Shown piece by piece: positions 1 to 58,195 of a stretch of 64,000 nt of DNA. The notes beneath the pieces were generated by a model, which ran no database searches, had not been told where the DNA came from, and saw only the letters and a list, made by a program, of their open reading frames with translations. The DNA lies in contig VZDJ01000052.1 of the NCBI GenBank assembly GCA_008694505.1, positions 9,301,052 to 9,365,051 of the forward strand, read 5' to 3'. The stretch's first letter is position 1. Every line of letters starts with the position of its first letter. The DNA is from Cyanoderma ruficeps. Taxonomy: Eukaryota > Chordata > Aves > Passeriformes > Timaliidae. A program made the translations under genes and the position numbers.

Positions 1-104
1 AAACCAAGAGAAAAGGCTAATAAATCAAGAAATGGCTAATACTTATTCTTAACAAGCCACTACAAGATAACTAGAAGTCAACATGAGAGTAAGTGCAATT
101 TTAC
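1..104 (-). other. MAP4K3: Start of MAP4K3 intron 28
   Basis: Intronic sequence following the exon 28 donor. Nothing else recognised before the left edge. Confidence 0.8.
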
Positions 105-49046
<48,942 letters not shown>

Positions 49047-49153
49047 GGTGCCAGGGGAGGCCCCGCTCGGCCGCGATCCCCCGGGCCCCGGGCGGAGACG
49101 GGGAGCGAACGCGGCGGCCCCGAGCGCTCACCGCCACCGCGCAGCCCGCCCCG

Positions 49154-49166
49154 CCAACATGGCGCC
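49154..49166 (-). promoter_or_regulatory. YY1-type core promoter element
   Basis: On the minus strand this reads GGCGCCATGTTGG, containing CGCCATGTTG, close to the YY1 consensus CGCCATNTTG found just downstream of many CpG-island start sites. It lies about 110 bp upstream of the MAP4K3 ATG, in the transcribed orientation. This suggests a start site near 49165-49185. Confidence 0.6.
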
Positions 49167-51976
49167 CACCGCCGCGCCGCGCAGCCGCGGGCAGCGCCCG
49201 CCCCCCTTACCGGGGCGGCGCCTCCTGCGCGTGCGCGAGCCCGGCCCGGGCCATGGCGGGGCCGGCCCCCCACGGCCCCTCACGGCCCCGCCCGCAGCGG
49301 GGAGCGGCACCGCGGGCCCGGGGACCGCCCGCGCCCCGCCCCGCCAGCCCGGCGTGCCCTCCCGCTGAGGGAGCGCCGGGGCGTGCAGTCGGTTCCCCCT
49401 CCGCCCCGCAGCCGTGCCGGTGGCGCGGGAGCCCGCGGGTGCAGCTGAGGACTCGCAGGTTCACCAAGGCCCGTGCCCGGGACCGCTGCAGCCGCGGAGC
49501 CCGGGGACACCGCGGTGCTGTCCTCGTGCACCAGGGACCGACTTCCCTGTTCCCTGGTGTCCATCTCCCTCTCTCCAGCTTGGGACAGGGAATTTGCCCG
49601 CTGCTGGGTGTGTGGGAGCACAGCCCTCCTTGTCCTAGCGCACACAGCTGGGAAGCCACTGTAATCCCAGCGTTGTCCAGTTGCCCACATCCTCCAGTGC
49701 TGGATCCTGCGGGAGATGCTGAGGGGCCATTGCCGGGTTTTGGGAGATATCCGCCTTTCCCCAGTGGGACACGGGAGCCACACGTTACAGATATCCCCAC
49801 ATCTGTGCAGCTGCCTGCACCCTGGCACAGCCTCCTTGCGCATCCATCCCATGCATTCTGTCTGGGCAGCATCTTCTCTTGTACATGGAACGGCTTCCCC
49901 TCATTTTGTGACTTCTTGGAGCGTTGTGCATGCCCCCATGGGATAAAGCGTGGGCCCCCTCTCCTCTCACACTACTGCTGCTGCTGTAAGGTTTTCACTC
50001 TTGCACACAGGTTTCCAGCACGGAGGAGGCATGTGGGGTGCTTGCCTCCATCCCTGCCTGCGCTCTGTGTGGGCAACAAACACCAGACAGCTGTGGGAAC
50101 CCTTCTCCCCAGATGTGCAGCCCCTGAAAGTGTGTGGTGGGTGGGTGCTAGGGCATCTCTTGGGCTGTGTGCCAGTGAAATAAATGGGTGGAATAAACAG
50201 AGTGGGATGAGGGGGAACATTGGACAAAAGAACATGCCATGTGCTCGCTGCCCCTGCCTGCCTTGCCAAAGACTTACTGGTGTGGGGTCTTCCCTCTCTG
50301 TTGGAAAGGAACATTGGGACAGGGGGTTGGGATTGGCCTCGTTTCCATGTGTGATTATCAGAGCAGAAACAAAGCTCTGAGAGAAGCTCAAACGAAGCTC
50401 TGAGAGAAGCTCGAGAGGAGCTGGAGCTCTGGCAGGTGATGCCTGTGAAATTGCACATTGTCTGTGCGTTTGTCCTTCCAACCACCCTGGGCCGTGCATT
50501 CCTGTCCTTGGCTTTGTTTCATAACCTTTGCTCTCACAAGCAAAATGGTCTCCAAGCTGCCAGACTGGGGTTGGGGTGTCAGTGATTTTTCCCGGCGCGT
50601 GGCCGCGGTTTTTGCGGCACACTTTGCTGCTTTCTGCGGCGGAAGCACCGGGACAGGCACAGATTAGCCGAACAGGGCTGCCACAGATGCTCTGAGAGCC
50701 AGCCCAAGGGGACTGGGCTCTGTGACAAGTTCACAAGTAGCAGCAGCTCTGACCGAGTTACAGAAGGAAATGCCAGGGAACTTGAGCTCCATCCAGAAAG
50801 GCTGACAGACTTCCTGCTGGGGAAAGCCGATAACCTTGTCACCCTTCTGCTCTTGCCTCTCAGTCTTCATTTTTATCCCATTAGAAGGGAACTGGCTTAT
50901 AGTTGTTCCCATATTATGCTCTTGCCAAGTTTTGCTGGGGTAGAAATGGTTATGAATGAAGAAAGCAGGATTATTTTCCCTCTTAAATCTTGCTTTCTAT
51001 CCATGGCAGCTGCCTGTTCTTCCTCAGCTCTTGTGAAAACACCCACAGGTTTCTCTGGGAGTATCTGTGTCCCTTCTCTTCAGCAAGAGAGACGGATGGA
51101 GCTGATAGGTGTGTCCTCCACTGCCTTCAGAAGCAGGTCAGATCAAATTAGCATCAGGCATCATTGCTTTCCCATGCTTTGGGAAGACTTCTGTCGCTTT
51201 CTCTTTTTCCTCCTATTCCTTGCATGTGGCTGTGGTAGGATAGCCAGGCCCTGTGCTGCAGAGAGGCAGGCTGGGCTCCTCCTCAACACCATGGGGGAAA
51301 GTCAAATGAACTCAGTAAAATTGCATTTGGGTATTGGACATTATTGTGAGAGTTCAGGCAGTGCCAATTGCTTGAAGAGTTTTGGTGCCTTCAGGGACCG
51401 TGAGCCCCAGCTGCAGTCGGTGGCATGGCAACCCTACAGCCACACAGAATACCCTGCGAAGACTGGATGCCTTGTTGTTTCCAGCTGTGTGCACAATCCA
51501 TCCATCCTGCTGCCACCTCTTTGGTCTGAAATGCTGCCCTGTGCTCGGCAGCCCCAGGTCCTGGCCACCACTTCAAACGGGAGCTCTGCTGCTTTGGCCA
51601 GCATGCGCTGGCAGACTCCACCTGCCTCCAGCCAGGTGCCACCAATGCAATTTGTCACAGTCGAAAACCTGTTCCCAACTCTGGCATCTTTCCATGCCAG
51701 ACTAAAGGGCACAGCACTGCATCTGATGGTGCTGCAGAGGGAAAGTGGCCACTGGCCTGCCTGTCCCTTTTGCTTATGGGACTGGAGCTGCTGTGAGAGG
51801 GAAGGTGTCCTTAGAGGGTCCTGTTTGAGCCAGGTGGGATCAGACATAGAGGCTGGCAAGTTCTTTCTGGAATGCTGAAGGCTGAATTGGTCAGGGGAAA
51901 AGCTGCATTTTTGTCACTCCCAGGGCAGGTTGGTTGTGCCCCCAAAGGACGTGTAGGAAAGAAGGTATTAATGTCG

Positions 51977-52012
51977 AGATATGAGAGAGAGGGAGGAAGG
52001 GAGGAAGGAAGG
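51977..52012. repeat. GA/GGAA-rich low-complexity tract
   Basis: Purine-only run made of gaga and ggaagg units in the intergenic region. Confidence 0.75.
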
Positions 52013-53309
52013 ACTGCACAACCTTTTAAAAGCCTTTTAAAGCAGCCACCTCTGTGGTGTCACACTAAGGAGCAAGGTGCCAGCAGTGACAGCTCATGCT
52101 AGCATTTGTTCTGCAAATAAGAGGGAAAGCAAAAATGGCTTTTTTTTAGGTAAATGGTGCTGCAGGGGAGAGGTAGGTGACATCTCTGTGGCATTTGACA
52201 GATGGTGGCCCTTCGAGGATACCAGCTGGTGGTGCAGCGTGTGGCAGCTGGAATCCAGCCAGACCCCTGCATCACTTTTTCCTTCTTTTTTTTTAACCCC
52301 CACCCCGTTTCCCTCTTGCAAAAATAAAGTCTGCATGAGGTCCAGCCTGATCCCTGCCTCCTCTCGCTGCTGCACGTTCCATGTTTCAGCCAGCACTGCC
52401 AGTGGCCAGCACGGGCTGCTGGAGGGAAGTGAGCAATGGCCACTCCCCAGCAGGCAGAGTTCCTGCACCAGATTTTGCATTAGTCAGTCTTGTTTCTCCT
52501 GCTGCAGCACAAGCCTTTTCTGGGAAGGTTCTTCTTTACCAGGAGGGGCATGAGTTTGGTGTGAGAGGAAACACACGGATCATTTCTGCCCAGAAGCCCG
52601 GTAGTAAGCATTTCCCCATGTTCGTACATTTCTGAGAAATATTCACTTGTGTCTTTCAGAGAGAACCAGTGTCCTTTTGGAAGGGGCAAGGGAAGAAATC
52701 AGGCTCCCATGTAATAGATAATGTTTTAAGAGTGCTGCTGGCCATTTGTGCATTGGCCACTGCTGCTGGTGGATGCAGGACAACAGCTTGAAACACCACG
52801 TTCTGATTTCACTGGGAAGGGTCCAATAGGAGCCATGCCAGAAACTGACAGCAGAAGCCACATGCTAAAAATAATTATGGCAGGACCTGTCTGCATGGGA
52901 ACTCCACAGATTTTAGAAACTGGAGCATTTCTTTCCATCCAAACTACTTTAAATTTGAACTCTAGAAGGAAGTAGAGAACAAGGATTGTATCACTGTATA
53001 AAACCATGCTGCACCGACTTCCTGAAGGTGATATGGCTGAAGCTGTGTGAGTATATGGTTCATATAACAGTGAGAAGTTTACAGCACAACCACAAAACTG
53101 CTGGGTTGCAGGAGCATTGCTACAGCAGCAGCTTCTACTTGCAGGTGCTCAATAGGTCTGGGACCACTGCTGCTGCAGGTCTGCCTGGACCCCACAGGGG
53201 CCTCAGGCAACCTGAGGAGAAGCACCTTGTGGTGTCCATGGCAGAGAGGAGCAGAGCTCTGCACAACGGGGTGACACAACTCCATGCATTCAGCCAGGCT
53301 GGAAGAGTC

Positions 53310-53790
53310 AATCTGCCCCACAGCCCTTCTGAGAAGGACTTGGGGTTCTGGGGTGAACTGCTGGCCATTAACAGAAGTATGTTCCCATCACACAGAAGAT
53401 AAACAGACACGTGTCTAGCACAGCCAGAAGAGTGATTTCTACCCACTCTGTCCAAAGCTGCTGAGGCCTCTCCGGGATTCATCTCCAGCGTTAGATCCTC
53501 CAGGAGGGATGTGGCAAAACAGGAGAGGAGCCAGCTGAGACTACAAAAATGGTTAGGGACCTGGAGCACAGTGCCTCTGAGGGGAGAGGGCTGGGCTTGG
53601 GCAGTCTGGCGAGAAGAAGGCAGAGGGGACATCTCCCAGGAGCCTGTGACTGCTGGAAAGGCAGGGACAGACATGAGAGCAGATCTCCTGCAGCACCAGG
53701 CAATGCAGCAGGGATCACAACCATAAAATGCAGCTTGGGAGGTCCAGAAGTAGTTCTCAACAACAGGAAGTTTTAGTCTCCTGAAATACA
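53310..53790 (+). mobile_element. Diverged CR1-like fragment
   Basis: GAGAAGGACTTGGGGTTCTG, then CTGGAGCACAGTGCCTCTGA, GGCTGGGCTTGGGCAGTCTG and GAGAAGAAGGCAGAGGGGAC follow the order of CR1 ORF2-end and 3' UTR sequence. Divergence is high and the borders are uncertain. Confidence 0.55.
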
Positions 53791-54567
53791 ATTTAGCCTT
53801 CAGATTAAAGTCTCTTCACTCACCCACCCAAAGCACCTCGCCAGAATCAAGGGAAAAAACAAACAAAAGAAAGGAACAAAACTCCAAACAGCCCAAACCC
53901 CTGACACACTACTGATTGTATCTCCATCCTAATCACAGCAGAGGAACACAATGCACGAGTCCATCTCAGCTTGCCAAGTTGCAAATGCTTGTCCAATGTA
54001 GCATCTGAAAGCAATTTGCAGTAATTTTCTATAAAAATACTTCACTGTCAGATCAACAGCAATGGGAAAGCCTTGAATTAGACCACCCCCCTCCTACCCC
54101 ACAAATACTTTTTGTATAGACTGAAAGAACTGCTAAGAGCTCTCTCTTTTTGGTAAAAAATTTCCCACATGTTTCTTTGCAGGTAGACATCATTCTTAGT
54201 TGTTAATCCACTTGGCAAGTTTTCCACACTGTGACCTTGGAGTAACATTACCAAGTGAGGAAAAACATTCTTTTTGCTAGAAGTAAGTCTCTTCTCTTCA
54301 CATGAAAAACTTAAAGCATCCCCAGTAGACACATGCAAAAGAAATAACACAGAAAATAATTTATTTTCCACTCCAGGAGCTCTCAATAGCAACGTCTCAA
54401 ACTCACCAGAAATAAGCTTTAAAGTAATGCTGCAAAACACACGGGAAAACATACATCCAGCCCTCAAAAAGAGCAGGAAACTTCTTCAGGCAAGACGTGC
54501 TTCTAAAAATATTGCTGAAGTTGAAAATCCGTTTACATTTAATATTACCACATTTGGTTTTGCAGTT

Positions 54568-54785
54568 TCATAGAATCATTTAGGTTGGGAAAAAACCATT
54601 CAGACCATCCAGCCCAACATCAACCTAACACTGCTGAGCCCACCACTAAAACATGTTCCTAAGTGCCACATTACACTGTCCTTTAAACACCCCAGGGTTG
54701 GTGACCCACACACTTCCCTGAGCAGCCTGCCCCAATGCCTGACAAACCTTTTGGTGAAGCTGGATTGGTGCTCCAGTTGCATTTT
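54568..54785 (-). mobile_element. CR1 LINE 3' fragment
   Basis: The plus strand reads TAGAATCATTTAGGTTGGG, CATCCAGCCCAACATCAACC, CACCACTAAAACATGTTCCT and CTTCCCTGAGCAGCCTG, the reverse complement of the CR1 3' end. The element is therefore on the minus strand and 5'-truncated at about 54785. Confidence 0.9.
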
Positions 54786-55315
54786 TTGAGGGGTGTGTGT
54801 AGGTACCATATTCCCATTATGCCAATATACAATCCACCTTTCTCCTCAGAACACCATCCAGCGCTGCAGCCAAAGGTTTCAAGTAATTTTCCTTCGGTGC
54901 CTTGAGGCAGTTTGTTCCCCTGCCACCTGAACAGGGACAGGGAAAGGCACGATCCGTTGGCAGCCACAGGCAGAGGGATTACAGCAAAACCTCCCCGTGT
55001 CTTCCCCAGAATTGCAGATCCGATTGCAGACGCCTGGTGGAGCAGGATATTGACAAGTTGCTTGTCCCTGCACGCTGTTAGTTCTGCGTGTGTGCAGAAG
55101 GAACAGCTCACAGTTGCTGTTGGAAAAGCACGTTTGTCTTTTCACTACTACCACTCGTTTCTCTGCCTGCTCTCTGCATAAAGGGTGGTAAGAGGACAGT
55201 AGGACAGGGAGCTCATGTACCCTTCAGTTCCCTTCTCGCCCTCAGCTGAAGAAAGGAAACCTGCAGCAGCGCTGCCTTTAAAACGGCACCAAAACATTAG
55301 GTTTAAATCAGATAT

Positions 55316-55375
55316 TCACAAAAACCCTCTTCACTGTGAGGGCGGTGAGGTGCTGGAACAGCGCTGTCACGGCCT
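55316..55375 (+). repeat. Possible short CR1 remnant
   Basis: CTCTTCACTGTGAGGGCGGT followed by GAGGTGCTGGAACAGCGC resembles the CR1 motif 'ttcactgtgagggtggtgaggcactggaacag'. Only about 60 bp match, directly beside the orphan CpG island. Confidence 0.5.
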
Positions 55376-55429
55376 CTGGTGACTTCTCTAATGGGAATTA
55401 GCTTCGGGTTTTTATTTCTTTGTTTGTTT

Positions 55430-56150
55430 CTTTCGTTCCCTTGGGCTCGCGGTGGCAAGGGACGGACGGCGGCGCGCTCCGGCGGCTCGGCGGCACCGGC
55501 GGAGGCAGCGCCTCCCTCCATCGGTTTTCCGCCCACTCCCCGTCCCCCCTCACACTCGCTCTACTCCGGTCCCGCCCGTGTTCCGCCTCTCCCAGCCCGG
55601 CTCACGCCGCGTCCCGCAAGGCGCCCGTGGGCGACTCGGCCCCCTGCCCGTCCCAGCCGGGCTCTCCTCGCTGGCTGTGGCATTTCTGGAAGAGTTGCTG
55701 GAAGATTTCCTCACGCTGGCGGGGGTGGAGCGGCACCGCCTTTTGGCTCCGCCTGGGGCGGGCCCTGGCCCGGCCCCGAGCGAGGCCCCTCCCGCGGTTC
55801 AGCCCGGCTCCCGCCCCGTCCCCGGCAGCGTCTCCGGTGGTTTCCCCGGTCCGGGCTCCGCCGATCGCCAGCTGTGCCGCCGGCCCCGAGCCGCCGGAGC
55901 CCGGGGCGGTCGGGTGCCCCGGGCGGAATGGCGAGAGCGCGGTGCCGCCCGCAGGGGCGGAGGAGCCGGGCTGGAGCAGCTCTGCCGGGCGGGCCCGCTG
56001 CCGGGGAGCGGCGGCTGCGGCAGCCTTCACTCCGGGACCCGCCTCGCCGACGGCGCCGGTAGGAGACGGGGCCGGGTCGGAGGGGATGGCGGGGGGCGGC
56101 GAGCTCAGCCCACCGCTGACCTTGGCTTGCCGGTGGCCATCCAGAGTGTC
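55430..56150. promoter_or_regulatory. Orphan CpG island
   Basis: A second dense CpG stretch 1.1-1.8 kb beyond the CUL9 poly(A) site. GC-box-like motifs are frequent and there is no recognisable protein. A possible donor (cgccg|gtagga) lies near 56058 on the plus strand. It may be the promoter of a non-coding or fast-evolving gene, or an alternative upstream promoter of MAP4K3. In human, DNPH1 lies convergent to CUL9 at this position, but I could not find DNPH1 motifs here. Confidence 0.6.
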
Positions 56151-57104
56151 CCGGGATCGCATCTCGGAGTGGGCGCGGCTGGGCTCAGCGCTCCCTGCTC
56201 CTATTGGAGAAGTTTTGGCACTGCAGTGAAGGCGCCACGGACTCGAAAAGGGGAAACATCCCCCTGCAGCCCAATGGCATCGTGATGTCCCCGCAAGCCG
56301 AGGCACAGCTGGCGTGGTCTTCTGGAGCACAGAGAACACCGTCCTGGGGCTGGATCGGCTTCGGTCGCAGCCCCTTCCTGCAGGACTCGCTCTGCGCCCC
56401 GATGAAATGGAGACGAGTCCCCAGCCATGAAATGAAGGATTAAGAGTCCTATATGAGCTGGGTTCAGACCAGAGCAATCCAGGTCATTTTCTCTCTACAA
56501 TGAACTTTTCCATTTATAAAAGGATGAAAAAAGTGAGTACAAGCAGGCCTCTGAGTAATAAACTCAATTAAACTACCAAGTGAGCACTGTGCCCTGTCCT
56601 GGAAAAGGACTGTTCCCATAGCTGAGCTCAGCAAATGCAGAAGGCTCAATCCCATTATCCAGAGGTTCAGATCCTCTCCCTACTTCCTCTCTTTTCCTAC
56701 CATAACTACTCTTGACCTGACCTACTTTTAACTACCTTTATCTTATTGCGTCCCTATTCCCATGGTATCCCAATTCTAATTGTTTTAGCCTTAATATTAG
56801 AATGAAAAATCCTACACACCAGCCAAATAACACCCAAACATTGTACACCCCTTTGGATGGCTCCAGGCAGTAGCAAATGGAATCACTGTTCAGTACTGAA
56901 GGTGAAGTGAATCCAAGCTACAACAGAGCAGGCAGCAGCACATCAATCCCAGACCTGTCTCATTCCTTCAGGGTATGTGCCTGAACATAAACAATCACTG
57001 TGGTAACAGTGTGAACATGCAGAATATGTAACATGCAAAATGAACCTCCTCAGCCTTACTTCTAGGAGCCATCACTACAATTTTCACACATACCCCATGT
57101 GGTA

Positions 57105-57205
57105 CAGACTCAGAATGGAATGTTGTTGGAAGGGACCACAGTGGGTCCCCTGCTGCAACCTCCCTGCTCAAGGAGGGTGGGCCCAGAGATGGCCATGACA
57201 CTCAG
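57105..57205 (-). mobile_element. CR1 LINE 3' fragment downstream of CUL9
   Basis: GAATGGAATGTTGTTGGAAG, GGACCACAGTGGGTCCCC and AACCTCCCTGCTCAAGGAGG are the reverse complement of a CR1 tail. It sits about 40-140 bp past the CUL9 polyadenylation signal. Confidence 0.7.
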
Positions 57206-57224
57206 AATGCTTCAGTAAAACATC

Positions 57225-57996
57225 AGAAGGCTTTAAAAAACTGTTTATTTTTTTAAACAGAATTTTTTTCAACCCTTGTTCCTCAGGGTTTTCTTTTTTT
57301 TTTTTTTTTGCAAAGATACAGTACTATCTGAACAGCCTCTGCATATATATCTATAGATATAAATAAATATATGTATGTGTATATACTTATAAACTTAAAC
57401 AATCCTGCAAACTTGTGTCACTCATAGTAGCCCTTCCTGCTTCCTAACAGAGAAGAAAACTCCAGGGCAAAAATGCCCCTCTCAACCAGAGGAACTGAAC
57501 CACATCTACCTGGGGCTGGAGAGAATCCCACCAGCTCCAGCTGGGAGGCTTTAACTTGAGTTAATGCATCTTTTTACAGCATTTCCAGACACTGGCCATT
57601 GCTGGACAGTGCCATGCTGGGACACGTGCCACCCTCCCCTGTGCCCAAGCCCTGGGGAGAGCCCACCAAGGACCAGGAGCAGCCCTGTCACAGGTGGTCC
57701 TCACTCTGCAGGTGGGCTGTGACTTCCTAACTCAATTCAACACCTACAGGCAGAACTGGAGACAAAGGGAAAAGGCAAGGATATGTCTGTCTGAGGGGTG
57801 GCCACAGGAACACAGACCAGCTGCCCACAGCATGTTCTTGCATATTCACACTGAGCAAGAAACCTCCCAGAGGAGATGTTTTGTTCCATCTGAGAGCTCC
57901 TCCCTGCCTTTGAGGAAAAACATTAACACAACCTGGTTGAGACAAAGTAGAGGCAGAGGTCCCAGGTGGCAGGCTGGATGACAAACAGTTCTGGTG
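57225..57996 (-). other. CUL9: CUL9 3' untranslated region (inferred)
   Basis: Sequence from the stop codon to just past the only AATAAA on this strand. It holds a 16-base A run in the transcript (plus-strand T run 57294-57309) and an AT-rich tract at about 57340-57385. The cleavage point is inferred. Confidence 0.65.
57244..57249 (-). terminator. CUL9: CUL9 polyadenylation signal AATAAA
   Basis: Plus-strand TTTATT, so AATAAA on the gene strand, about 750 nt after the stop. I saw no other canonical signal between the stop and this point. Confidence 0.65.
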
Positions 57997-58195
57997 TTAG
58001 CTATGATAGCTGTCATCATCATCAAAGTAAGAATCACAATCTGAGTCATTATCAATCATAAAGTTGTCTTCATCAAGGTCGTCATCATCATCATCATCAT
58101 AGTCTTCCTGCCACTGTGGATCATACTCCTCATCTTCAACCTCCTTGCCACCTTCATCTGTGTTGGGGGAGTCACACAGGACGATGCGTTTTTGC
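57997..58195 (-). CDS. CUL9: CUL9 terminal exon: acidic tail and stop
   Basis: QKRIVLCDSPNTDEGGKEVE, DEEYDPQWQEDYDDDDDDDL, DEDNFMIDNDSDCDSYFDDD, DSYHS, then TAA at 57999-57997. The human tail is also strongly acidic (PEWQQDEFDEELDNDSFSYD). The Asp run is a GAT repeat. Confidence 0.93.

Larger units (their letters stand above)
49170..57220. other. Intergenic region between CUL9 and MAP4K3
   Basis: About 8 kb with no gene I can identify. It holds the upstream half of the MAP4K3 CpG island, a short CpG-rich patch at about 50590-50660, CR1 pieces at 53310-53790 and 54568-54785, and the orphan CpG island at 55430-56150. Long ORFs here (49253-50380, 50853-51878, 53135-53791) are GC-driven or repeat-derived and match no family. 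An antisense transcript from the MAP4K3 island is possible but not shown by the sequence. Confidence 0.6.

Noticed and set aside
49253..50380. 375-codon plus-strand ORF starting in the MAP4K3 CpG island
   Set aside because: GC-rich, Pro/Arg/Ala-heavy at the start, then low-complexity translation of ordinary intergenic DNA, with no family motif. CpG islands often lack stops by composition alone.
50853..51878. 341-codon plus-strand ORF in the intergenic region
   Set aside because: No domain, no recognisable homolog and irregular composition. Overlapping minus-strand ORFs of similar length are also open.
55379..56285. Several overlapping 220-290-codon ORFs in both directions in the orphan island
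   Set aside because: All are Pro/Arg/Gly-rich products of high GC with no shared motif. Only the short helix-like segment was kept, as a finding.
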